Position numbers and translations under genes: made by a program. DNA of 15,808 nt from Candidatus Altarchaeales archaeon WOR_SM1_86-2 (GTDB lineage: Archaea; Altiarchaeota; Altiarchaeia; IMC4; MCBC01): NCBI GenBank assembly GCA_001723855.1, contig MCBC01000148.1, positions 1-15,808 of the forward strand, given 5' to 3'. This document shows, piece by piece, positions 1 through 7,329 of this stretch (positions within the stretch are counted from its first letter, which is position 1; every line of letters starts with the position of its first letter). The notes beneath the pieces are model-generated. The model was not told where the DNA came from. It searched no databases and saw only the letters and a list, made by a program, of their open reading frames with translations.

Positions 1-231
1 GAAAACTCAAAAAATAATGGCCAATTATGAGCTAAAACAGTTGCCAGAGAATCCATAACTGAATTTCTGATAAAACCTATTACGAAAAATGGGCATAGTT
101 ACGGATTTAAATAATAAGTTATTTTCAATCATAACCTAATCATCACAATTTTCATACAAATCAGGAGTAAAAATGCAGTTATAAATTTTTGTTCAATCAG
201 ACATTTATTTTTGTTAATAAATTTTATATTA
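1..231. other. AT-rich intergenic DNA, no supported gene
   Basis: This stretch lies beyond the 3' end of the large STAND gene on the minus strand. It is strongly AT-rich with many stops in all frames. A short open stretch on the plus strand ending at a TAA at 56-58 (…YELKQLPENP) could be the tail of a gene that starts outside the window, but nothing identifies it. I see no RNA gene, repeat or clear terminator. Confidence 0.5.
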
Positions 232-3200
232 TCAGATACTGTGTCTAATCAACCTTTTTATGCCTTTCCATAATTCATCCCCTCCATAATTCTCTGTGTT
301 TATTGCACGATGTGTGGTTGCAAATCTGTAGATATTGCAATTTACATCAAGCGCGGTCAACCAACCATCGGGCTCCGCCAGAAGTGCAATTGGCTGAGCA
401 GGAAGGAGCGTTGCTTGTATAATCCTTTTGTTAGTGATCTCGATCCCATAAATGAATCTGTCAGATCCCGCCGTGTAAAGAACAGTCGCATCTTCTGTGA
501 AAACGAGCGCCGTCACCTCACCCTGATGAAGGGTTAGCTTCGCCTCCAATTCACCGTCACTGCATCGCCAAAGTAAGACTTCGCCATTAATATTTCCACT
601 TGCAGCTACATTACATTGCGGATCTAGCGCAGCAGCTGTACCCATCAGCGTGTGAGGGTTTTTCCGCCACCACTCTTCTCTTATGTGATGATTTTTCCGC
701 CACCACTCTTCTCTAAAGAAGCTCACTTCTCCACTATGGTAAACACTAAACACAGACAGTGGCTTTCCAGCAACTGCCAGAGCAGAAATGCCCGGTCTAT
801 CCAGATAGGTATTGCTTGGTAGCGAAAACTCCTTTACAGAATCTCCTTTTCCAAGAACAGCTATTTTGTCATCTTGGGTTCCTCCAATGCCGAGGGGGGT
901 GCCCTGCCAGCCGGTACAGGATGTAAAGTCCACCTCAGCTAATGTGTGAACCTTGGCTGCCTTGCTACCTTGCCATATTACAGCGGTTCCATCTTTGTCC
1001 ACAGTAAGCGCCAAGTTAGCCTCGATGACAGCAACACCAGATATTGCTTGTGTGTGTGGGGATTTATTAATAGCTTTGATTATGCCTGAGGGCAAGATGA
1101 AAAGGATTTTATTTCCTGTTATAGCGTGGCCGGCTAGTCGTGTTCCCCGAACTCCAATAGCACCTCCTCCACCAGGATAAATCGCTCCCATGGAAAGTGA
1201 GCCGCCTGGCTCCCACTGCTGGAGTATCGATCCACTGTCCCAGTCAAAAAGTGTTAAAGCACCTGATTTTTGGCCAAATATAAGTCTTTTGTTGTCAGAA
1301 AGAGACATCATTGCTCCGGGGGGATGGTAGCGTAGACTCTCAATCGTGGCAGAACTCTTGGTTTCTATGTGAATCCTGTCGTCGACGACTATTCTGTGCA
1401 ACTTGCTGTACATATCGTATGCAAAAAACACTGAGCCTTCAAATGCTCTGCATAAAGCATATAGCGGCTTAGTTAAAGTGGTATCTATCTGCATGCCGGT
1501 CCGAGGATCATATGCTGTCAAATATCCCTGGTGGTTGGCTACGATCAATACATTCCCATCAGAAGACAGAGCCACCTTCGCAACCGAGCCAGATACTTGG
1601 AGAGTCGCAAGAATCTCACCAGTTTCCCCAGCACATACTTTGACCTTCTTATGTCCGCCCCCGACTATTAAAAGGTTCGAACAGGGAGAAAAATCAATTC
1701 TACATGTGCTATATCCTCTGTTAACGTGGATAAAGATCTCTGAATTTCGCCACACTTCGTATCCACTGAGAATATCAATTTTCATACAGGCGCCTGCTCT
1801 GGATACCAATATTGATTCATCGTCTAGAAATGTGCAGAACTCTGCGGAGGGCCAATGGAAAGATTTACCGCCAAAATACTCGTCATACAATTGCCGGTAC
1901 ATACCAACTTTGACATCCCAGAGAAGAACGCGACCATCATCACCTGTGGATAGGGCTCGCCGCCCATCTTTGGACAATGCTACCCATGTCACTACCCCCT
2001 TATGAGCGCCAATGATCCAGATGGGATGTTGCTTACCCACCTGCCAATACCCAACACATCCATCCTCTCCTCCTGAAAGAAAATGTTTGCCCGAAGGCGA
2101 TAATGTAAATGTGGTCACACCGGAGGAATGTCCGGGAGTGGGAGGAGTATTAAGTATCTTGTCAGTAACGATGAGCCCTCCTTTAAGTCGCTTTATATCA
2201 GACTTACGCAGCGATGTTGTGATTTTACCAGTTGAGACACGGTCAGTATAATTAATGATTTCTTGCGAGATAGTTTTAGGAAACCGTCTGACCAATTGGT
2301 TTCGTTCGACAAGAAGATCGAACATTCCTTGTAGTTGCTGCATTAACTTACCTGACTCATTACTCTTTGCAGTATCAAGAAATTGAACAGCATGATGAAT
2401 GTTGGATAGTAAGTCAAATATGCCAAAATACTCATTTGGACCGTCCGGCATGATGTGAGTTTTGCGGATCGAACAAATGGCTTCAAGATAAATAAAGTCA
2501 GTGTATAGAGATTCGAGTTCTTTATATTTGTATGCATGAAGAAGATGGAAAGGCAATTCATTTAGCGAACGAGGGGATGCTCCTATCCATTGTCTGTCAC
2601 CTCCCGAATCCGCATTTTTACGGAAGTATTCGGCGAGATCGCGGTGGGCGCATAGTTTGTAGTCACCGGCCAGGTATAGTCGTGCAATGGCTTCACCAAG
2701 TTGTTGATGATAGAATGTTAGTAGTGCTGTGCCATCAATGTCCCGCTCGGTGAGATACGGTTCCATGTCAAAGTACAGGCGCGACCAGACTACCACCGGG
2801 AGTCTCTTTTCTGGTGGCTCATAGTAGGCGCGTTGAATAAAGTCCTGGAAGACATCTTCATTGAGGGAAAGCACATCCAGCATTTCGTCTTCAGAAAGGC
2901 CATTTTTCGCTGCTGCCAGGTATCCCAAGCTGCGTGAGACCATTATCCTGCCGTGATTAGTATCGGATGAAAGTCGTTCAAATAGATCACAAATGATCCC
3001 TGGAATATCTGAACTGAGTTCTGTTTTTTTGGTGTATGATTTCCACCGTCGCGCTTCCTCAAAAGCCAACTTGAGGTATAGTGGCAACCCACAACCAGCA
3101 AATTTATCCAAGACCTCGTTCCACTGATGATCCTGAAGTGTCCTCCCCACATCTTCAAACCAGAGGCCTAACAACTTGCTACCCTCATTCAATGGCATCG

Positions 3201-4659
3201 GCTCCATTTCAATGCGGTTCGTTTCAGGGAGTTTACCCTCCAGTACTGAGAGGCATTCACCGGGCAGGGTCGAGACAATAAGGCGTACATGCTCGGGCAG
3301 TTTAGCAGATAACCATAACAGGTTGCGAGCGTTGTTGGCGTCAGAGAGCTGGTCTAGCGCGTCTAGGAACACGATCAATGGCTTTCCTTGGGTGGACAAC
3401 GCCAGCCGTTTTTGGAATTCCTGAACAAGTTCTCTGTATTCAGCTGGGGTTGTGGATTCGTCTGCCCCGTAGCGGCGTGAAATCTGGCGGCACAGACTCT
3501 CTAGTAATGCTCTACCGTCTGACGACCTCGGCGTCGCACCGATGAAGCGAAAGACGACCTCAGTATTGGGATAATTCTTGAGAATCTCTTTGACTGCACG
3601 AGCAGTAAGTGCCGTTTTCCCCGTTCCAGACGCGCCAAATACTGCCAGTGGATGACGATCATCTCCTTTTATGTAGTCAGCGATAGTTTGCAGAATGGCA
3701 GTCCGTCCGGTGAAGAATCTTGCCCTTTCTTTGCCGAATGTCTCATGATCTGAAATCTCCTTCTCCAGTGGATCAACCTCCTCAATCTTCGCTACCTCTT
3801 CAAGAATTATCCTTGAAAGGGAATTGTAAACATTCTCACACAGCTTATCGAGGTGGTCGGTTGTAACCCCACTTCCTGTCCACTTCGCCTCGTAGTTGTG
3901 TACATTTCCGGGTAGCATGCGACTCAAACATTCTTTTAGATTATTCATCTGTTTGTTTGCACCCCCGTCAAGATTTCCCGTCTTATCCATATCAATGAAG
4001 TCCTTTGCACTCGGATCAAGAGGCAAATCCTTGATTTTTCGGAAAAAGCAGAATACGTGTTCATTAGCATCCGGAACCTTCAATCCGTGGATGATCTCCT
4101 GTTCTGTAGCAGATGCGGTGTATTTAACTCGCTTATCAGGTTTAATTTCTGAATTCTTTATCGCTTCAAGAAGGATGGAACGCAATTTATGTTCTACTGG
4201 CTCCCACTTCGCTGAATCAGTGAATTCATCAGTTCTGGGTTGCAAACAGTAGACAGGGGGCAATGCGTTATCATCGCGCCTGTACCAGTGGGCGAGCAAT
4301 TCTCTACTCTTTCTATCTGAAACATTCCGCAAAATCTCTTCAAATTCTTTTGCAGGAATCTCGTACGGCAGTGGACGCCAACCATAGCGGTCTCCCAAGA
4401 GCACAATAAAGTTAGGACGAGGTGTGACCTTCTGGCAGCGGTTAATCTCCTCCATACATATCTTCATGGTCTGCTGATCCAGGGCTGCTTCTTCTCTTAC
4501 ACCCCAGCGCAGGTCAATCACCTGGAATCTGTAGCCGTGCTGCATGCAGAGTTCTCGTAATCTGGGAAAGACCCTTTTCTGTAACGCATTCCTTTCTTCC
4601 TTCAGGTCGGTGAAGGTGGAACTTACAAAGATCCGGAATGTCTTGGTTGATTGCACCAT
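232..4659 (-). CDS. DUF4062-NACHT/STAND NTPase with C-terminal WD40-like beta-propellers
   Basis: The protein has 1475 residues. Residues ~7-100 form a DUF4062 domain (FRIFVSSTFTDLKEER near the start, then VIDLRWGVRE and LLGDRYGWRPLP). A P-loop NTPase follows, with Walker A GASGTGKTAL at about 340 and Walker B PLIVFLDALDQL at about 430, typical of NACHT/STAND ATPases. An all-helical middle leads into WD40-like blades from about residue 845 to the end (SPSGKHFLSGGEDG, SKDGRRALSTGDDGRVLLWD). The order DUF4062-NACHT-WD40 is known from animal NWD1/TEP1-type proteins and from bacterial STAND proteins, where the propeller senses a ligand, the NTPase oligomerises and the N-terminus is the effector. 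By inference this is a cytosolic threat sensor, possibly anti-phage. The ATG at 4657-4659 fits the DUF4062 start; there is no clear Shine-Dalgarno. The gene stands alone and looks intact. A 33-bp duplication sits in the propeller (659-714). Confidence 0.9.
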   Translation of the reverse strand: MVQSTKTFRIFVSSTFTDLKEERNALQKRVFPRLRELCMQHGYRFQVIDLRWGVREEAALDQQTMKICMEEINRCQKVTPRPNFIVLLGDRYGWRPLPYEIPAKEFEEILRNVSDRKSRELLAHWYRRDDNALPPVYCLQPRTDEFTDSAKWEPVEHKLRSILLEAIKNSEIKPDKRVKYTASATEQEIIHGLKVPDANEHVFCFFRKIKDLPLDPSAKDFIDMDKTGNLDGGANKQMNNLKECLSRMLPGNVHNYEAKWTGSGVTTDHLDKLCENVYNSLSRIILEEVAKIEEVDPLEKEISDHETFGKERARFFTGRTAILQTIADYIKGDDRHPLAVFGASGTGKTALTARAVKEILKNYPNTEVVFRFIGATPRSSDGRALLESLCRQISRRYGADESTTPAEYRELVQEFQKRLALSTQGKPLIVFLDALDQLSDANNARNLLWLSAKLPEHVRLIVSTLPGECLSVLEGKLPETNRIEMEPMPLNEGSKLLGLWFEDVGRTLQDHQWNEVLDKFAGCGLPLYLKLAFEEARRWKSYTKKTELSSDIPGIICDLFERLSSDTNHGRIMVSRSLGYLAAAKNGLSEDEMLDVLSLNEDVFQDFIQRAYYEPPEKRLPVVVWSRLYFDMEPYLTERDIDGTALLTFYHQQLGEAIARLYLAGDYKLCAHRDLAEYFRKNADSGGDRQWIGASPRSLNELPFHLLHAYKYKELESLYTDFIYLEAICSIRKTHIMPDGPNEYFGIFDLLSNIHHAVQFLDTAKSNESGKLMQQLQGMFDLLVERNQLVRRFPKTISQEIINYTDRVSTGKITTSLRKSDIKRLKGGLIVTDKILNTPPTPGHSSGVTTFTLSPSGKHFLSGGEDGCVGYWQVGKQHPIWIIGAHKGVVTWVALSKDGRRALSTGDDGRVLLWDVKVGMYRQLYDEYFGGKSFHWPSAEFCTFLDDESILVSRAGACMKIDILSGYEVWRNSEIFIHVNRGYSTCRIDFSPCSNLLIVGGGHKKVKVCAGETGEILATLQVSGSVAKVALSSDGNVLIVANHQGYLTAYDPRTGMQIDTTLTKPLYALCRAFEGSVFFAYDMYSKLHRIVVDDRIHIETKSSATIESLRYHPPGAMMSLSDNKRLIFGQKSGALTLFDWDSGSILQQWEPGGSLSMGAIYPGGGGAIGVRGTRLAGHAITGNKILFILPSGIIKAINKSPHTQAISGVAVIEANLALTVDKDGTAVIWQGSKAAKVHTLAEVDFTSCTGWQGTPLGIGGTQDDKIAVLGKGDSVKEFSLPSNTYLDRPGISALAVAGKPLSVFSVYHSGEVSFFREEWWRKNHHIREEWWRKNPHTLMGTAAALDPQCNVAASGNINGEVLLWRCSDGELEAKLTLHQGEVTALVFTEDATVLYTAGSDRFIYGIEITNKRIIQATLLPAQPIALLAEPDGWLTALDVNCNIYRFATTHRAINTENYGGDELWKGIKRLIRHSI
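659..714. repeat. 33-bp in-frame tandem duplication in the STAND propeller
   Basis: A 23-base string beginning TTTTTCCGCCACC occurs exactly at 659-681 and again at 692-714, a period of 33 bases. In the minus-strand protein this reads as two consecutive copies of REEWWRKN, spaced 11 residues apart. The exact match indicates a recent slippage-type duplication that keeps the reading frame. Confidence 0.9.
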
Positions 4660-4731
4660 TAGTTAGTTATTTATCGTGATTACATTTATATTGAAATTTG
4701 AATAGTATTCACAATAAATAAATTTAGGTGA

Positions 4732-4875
4732 TTAAGTAAAATCTGCATCAAATCGCTTATAGATCATATTAAACATCTTATTAAATATATTTTCACCTCT
4801 ATTGTTGAACCGAAATTCCATTTCTTTTAAATAGAGGTAATAGTTGTTCTTATTGATGCCGTGAAATTTCAGCGG
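4732..4875 (-). pseudogene. C-terminal remnant of an IS1595 (ISXO2-like) transposase
   Basis: The last ~45 codons before the TAA/TGA-side stop at 4732 read KFHGINKNNYYLYLKEM, EFRFNNR and then a short helical tail. This is the classic end of ISXO2-like transposases of the IS1595 family, where a [KG]-[FY]-HG-[IV]-[SN] segment is followed by YL.E.EFRFN.R. None of the DDE-type catalytic core is present: upstream residues (4876-5097) are low-quality sequence joined in frame to the end of a HEAT-repeat gene. I see no terminal inverted repeats around it. So it is a dead 3' fragment of an insertion sequence; the same strand reads open into the HEAT remnant only by chance or by deletion. Confidence 0.65.
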
Positions 4876-4992
4876 AAGGTTCGCGAAGAATTGAGCAGGA
4901 GGTATGCAAGCAATCGTGATGCATTTCTTCGTGAACTTAAGGAGAAATATAGGCGTATGCAGAAACAGAGAGTTGATGTGGAGGTTAGATAG
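4852..4992 (+). pseudogene. Antitoxin-like small protein, 5'-truncated remnant
   Basis: On the plus strand, opposite the meaningless middle of the minus-strand reading frame, an open stretch ending at TAG 4990-4992 translates as a highly charged helical peptide (KVREELSRRYASNRDAF, then LRELKEKYRRMQKQ). This has the look of the C-terminal half of short archaeal antitoxin-like proteins that accompany PIN or RelE toxins. There is no ATG in frame; a GAGGT at 4834-4838 and an ATT at 4852 are the only start-like signals, and codons up to about 4870 overlap the transposase remnant. A short ATG-led reading beginning MFDVKFHP lies just downstream (about 5020) and resembles a RelE/ParE toxin start, but it stops after ten codons. 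I read this as debris of a toxin-antitoxin locus cut by a transposon; identity is by style only. Confidence 0.35.
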
Positions 4993-5097
4993 CATTCCTT
5001 TGTGCGTATTTTGTGCATGTTTGATGTTAAATTTCACCCCCTCAGGTAAAAGATTATCCAGCGTTTTAAGTGCCCTCAAAAATTTCCGATAACTCCT

Positions 5098-5592
5098 CGA
5101 TTTTCGAACATCTTCATTTTTATCTTTCAATGCCTGAGTGAGCGGTTCCACCGCCCATTTATCCCCTATCTTTCCAAGAGCCCATGATGTTTTCTTCCGA
5201 ACATGGTCATTTTTATCCTTCAGAGCCTGAGAAAGAGATTTCAGTGCCCTTGCACCCCCTATCTTTCCAAGAGCAGGTGCTGCTTTCTCTCGAACATCTT
5301 CAGAATATTCATCATCCTTTAAAGCATGAATGAGGGGGTTCCACCGCTCTTACATCCACGTCTTTCCAAGAGCATATAGTGCACAATTTTGAACCGCCGC
5401 CACTTCATCATGCAGAGCCTGAATGAGATGCTTGACTGCCCGCTTATCTCCTACCTTTCTAAGAGCACATGCTGCACTCACTCGGATATCGTCACTCTTA
5501 TACTTCAATGCCTTTATCAATCCTCCAACATCTTTCTTAGATTCCAACTATTCCACATTCAGTGGCCCGAATAAAAAGTCAAATACTCCCAT
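5098..5592 (-). pseudogene. HEAT-repeat protein gene, broken by amber, frameshifts and 3' loss
   Basis: The intended start is the ATG at 5590-5592 (MGVFDFLFGPLNVE), a typical beginning for small archaeal HEAT/PBS-lyase repeat proteins. Codon 15 is TAG (5548-5550), where relatives carry lysine before the first repeat; the same frame continues with LESKKDVGGLIKALKY. About five HEAT repeats follow, built on ALGKIGD..AVEPL.QALKD. At about 5357-5362 one base is missing relative to the repeat consensus, creating TAA at 5350-5352; a G5 tract at 5334-5338 (C5 on the coding strand) has one base too many and restores the frame. HEAT homology stops near 5098 (…KNEDVRKS) and the frame runs on into unrelated sequence and a transposase tail. 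HEAT repeats are protein-binding scaffolds. The gene starts 31 bases after the LRR stop, so the two once formed one transcript. Sequencing error could explain one lesion, hardly all. Confidence 0.75.
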
Positions 5593-5623
5593 CTTTACTT
5601 TGTTTAGTGGTTGTTTTTCTTTT

Positions 5624-6436
5624 CTATGATTTGAAATAATCATGTATTGCATCTATACCTTTTTCCGCAATTTCTGATGGAGGTTGTTTAAGCGGATTTC
5701 TACGCACATCAAGTACAGTTAAATTTGTCAACCGGGAGATTTCTTTTGGGAGCGAGGTTAGTTGATTATCAGACAAATACAATTTAGTTAAATTTGTCAA
5801 CCGGGAGATTTCTTTTGGGAGCGAGGTTAGTTGATTATCAGACAAATTCAATACAGTTAAATTTGTCAACTGGGAGATTTCTTTTGGGAGCGATGTTAGT
5901 TGATTGGCAGACGAATACAATTCAGTTAAATTTGTCAACTGGGAGATTTCTTTTGGGAGCGATGTCAGAGGGTTATAAATCAAATTCAATACAGTTAAAT
6001 TTGTCAACCGGGAGATTTCTTTTGGGAGCGATGTTAGTTGATTACCATACAACTCCAATCTAGTTAAATTTGTCAACTGGGAGATTTCTTTTGGGAGCGA
6101 TGTTAGGTCATTATTATACACATACAATTCAGTTAAATTTGTCAACCGGGAGATTTCTTTTGGGAGCGATGTCAGACGAATACTACGCAACTTCAATTTA
6201 GTTAGGTTTTCCAGTTGCAGGATGGCCTGTGGGAATTCTTTTAATTGTACAAGATATAAAGCCAGGGCAGTTACTTTTTGATTTGAATCTGTTTTGTAGC
6301 CTGTTGAATACCTGTCCATTTCTCCTTTAATTTCTGTTAATTCAATTCCAATCTCTTTTTCTAATTGTTTAATGATTTGTAAATCAGTGTCCCTATTAAC
6401 ACCCTTCTTTCCGAACAATTTATCGAATATTCCCAT
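5624..6436 (-). CDS. Leucine-rich-repeat protein (Roco-type LRR without GTPase)
   Basis: The protein has 270 residues. It opens with MGIFDKLFGKKG, which resembles the opening of the HEAT gene downstream, and a ~75-residue helical lead. Eight LRR units of 23 residues follow; seven are nearly identical (LTSLPKEIS[RQ]LTNLT plus a variable LxLxxN segment). The end reads NPLKQPPSEIAEKGIDAI and then HDYFKS, a capping motif that in bacterial and archaeal Roco and other LRR proteins is normally followed by a Ras-like GTPase or another effector domain. Here a TAG stop follows at once. No signal peptide or membrane segment is visible, so it should be a cytosolic protein-binding module. Seven cloned units suggest fast repeat expansion or gene conversion. 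Either the protein works alone, or with a separate partner, or it is a truncated Roco protein. The start ATG at 6434-6436 has no strong Shine-Dalgarno. Confidence 0.85.
   Translation of the reverse strand: MGIFDKLFGKKGVNRDTDLQIIKQLEKEIGIELTEIKGEMDRYSTGYKTDSNQKVTALALYLVQLKEFPQAILQLENLTKLKLRSIRLTSLPKEISRLTNLTELYVYNNDLTSLPKEISQLTNLTRLELYGNQLTSLPKEISRLTNLTVLNLIYNPLTSLPKEISQLTNLTELYSSANQLTSLPKEISQLTNLTVLNLSDNQLTSLPKEISRLTNLTKLYLSDNQLTSLPKEISRLTNLTVLDVRRNPLKQPPSEIAEKGIDAIHDYFKS
5718..6200. repeat. Seven tandem 69-bp repeats encoding the LRR units
   Basis: The string GTTAAATTTGTCAAC recurs with an exact 69-base period at 5718, 5787, 5856, 5925, 5994, 6063 and 6132. Each is followed by [CT][GT]GGAGATTTCTTTTGG and GAGCGA. 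A degenerate eighth unit begins at 6201. The variable part of each unit codes the LRR beta-strand face. The array is coding, not CRISPR: period, lack of spacers and frame all fit LRR units. Confidence 0.95.
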
Positions 6437-6452
6437 TTTATTTATTGTCTAT

Positions 6453-6468
6453 TGTTGTGATCACCACA
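6453..6468. promoter_or_regulatory. Operator-like inverted repeat upstream of the LRR gene
   Basis: Read on the minus strand the site is TGTGGTGATCACAACA. It contains the perfect palindrome GTGATCAC and shares its first nine bases (TGTGGTGAT) with the 16-base inverted repeat at 8207-8222. It lies 17 bases upstream of the LRR start codon. The likeness to the DUF1670 promoter site suggests a shared regulator; this is an inference from two sites. Confidence 0.4.
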
Positions 6469-6528
6469 TACTCTTACCGTGGTCGATTTATGGTGGACGG
6501 ATGAAAAAAACATTCAACCGTATGTTAA

Positions 6529-7329
6529 TTATTTACTTTGATTATTTAAATTCATTTTGTCTTTTACCTTCTGATAATATTTGATGTGTTCTTCGACTAA
6601 CGATTGGGACAGCCCTGTGAGGAAGCATATCTTTTCAACTAAATAACCTGCTTCATAAGATTCAATAATTCTGTTATGGTCATCAAAATATTTGTCAACC
6701 CGTTCAGGGTGGTGATTTATCCGTCTTGCGACTTCCTGAGTTAGCATTCCCTGATACCTGAGATATAGAGCTACATCTTTATGCGTCAGGGTTCTACCCA
6801 AATCAAAGATCGTTCCGGCATGTGGCAGCACCTCTCCAGGGTGATCTTCATTGTATTTCTTAACTGCATTACCAATTGTAGTTTGTGTAACGCATAATAA
6901 CATGCCCACGGTATTAAATGAAAGTACACTTCATTGGGAATATGCTTCTTTTAGTATTCTGGCAACGATCAGAGGCCGCACATCCATAATAGATTTCCCA
7001 TCCGCCAACAGCATAATTTCTTCTGGCGTTATTAATGTTATTATTGCGGGCTTTAGCTTAACATTGGCTATCGATGTGCCGTATCCAAATTTTTCGTGCT
7101 TATCAATGCCTATAACCATGGTCTGGTACGGCTGTAATCTCTCTTTTTCTAATGTGAACTCATTGATTATGTTCAAGAATCTTTCTATCAGCACATCTGC
7201 TACGACTACCATATTCTCAAACCCGAAATTTGTCATCAATTCTCTCTTCAATGCCGAATGCAGGGTCTTTTCACATAAAGGTCCATAAATCCTTTTATTA
7301 CTTAAACGCTTACTGTTTTCTTGGTCCAT
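6529..7329 (-). pseudogene. DUF1670 protein, second tandem copy, interrupted by in-frame TGA
   Basis: From ATG 7327-7329 the frame is open for 132 codons (MDQENSKRLSNKR… to RILKEAYSQ), meets TGA at 6931-6933 and continues in the same frame for 133 more codons to 6529. The continuation (SVLSFNTVGMLLCV…, NEDHPGEVLPHAG, DLGRTLTHK) is the conserved helix-turn-helix half of DUF1670. Aligned with the intact neighbour, EAYSQ-stop-SVL faces EAVDSGGCL, so the stop replaces glycine: GGA to TGA is one base change. DUF1670 is an uncharacterised family of DNA-binding-like proteins. The start overlaps the end of the upstream copy by 28 bases and has a GAGATGAT Shine-Dalgarno-like site, so the two are co-transcribed. 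A GTG at 6907-6909 could restart the C-terminal half. Gene death, split function or a sequencing error are all possible. Confidence 0.8.

Noticed and set aside
1403..2005. 200-codon open frame on the plus strand
   Set aside because: It is the antisense shadow of the WD40 part of the STAND gene; its translation is proline/serine-rich with no domain.
5548..5550. Pyrrolysine at the TAG codon of the HEAT gene
   Set aside because: The gene has further frameshifts and a lost end, and TAG ends other genes in this window (5624 and 13734), so nonsense mutation is the simpler reading.
5718..6200. CRISPR-like array
   Set aside because: The 69-bp units are in frame and translate into canonical 23-residue leucine-rich repeats.
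6931..6933. Selenocysteine or TGA-to-glycine recoding
   Set aside because: The site is a glycine position, there is no SECIS-like hairpin that I can see, and TGA is used as a normal stop by several genes here (8452-9837, 10685-11557, 12587-13483).
6851..7288. 145-codon open frame on the plus strand
   Set aside because: It lies opposite the DUF1670 gene, which has family signatures; the plus-strand translation has none.
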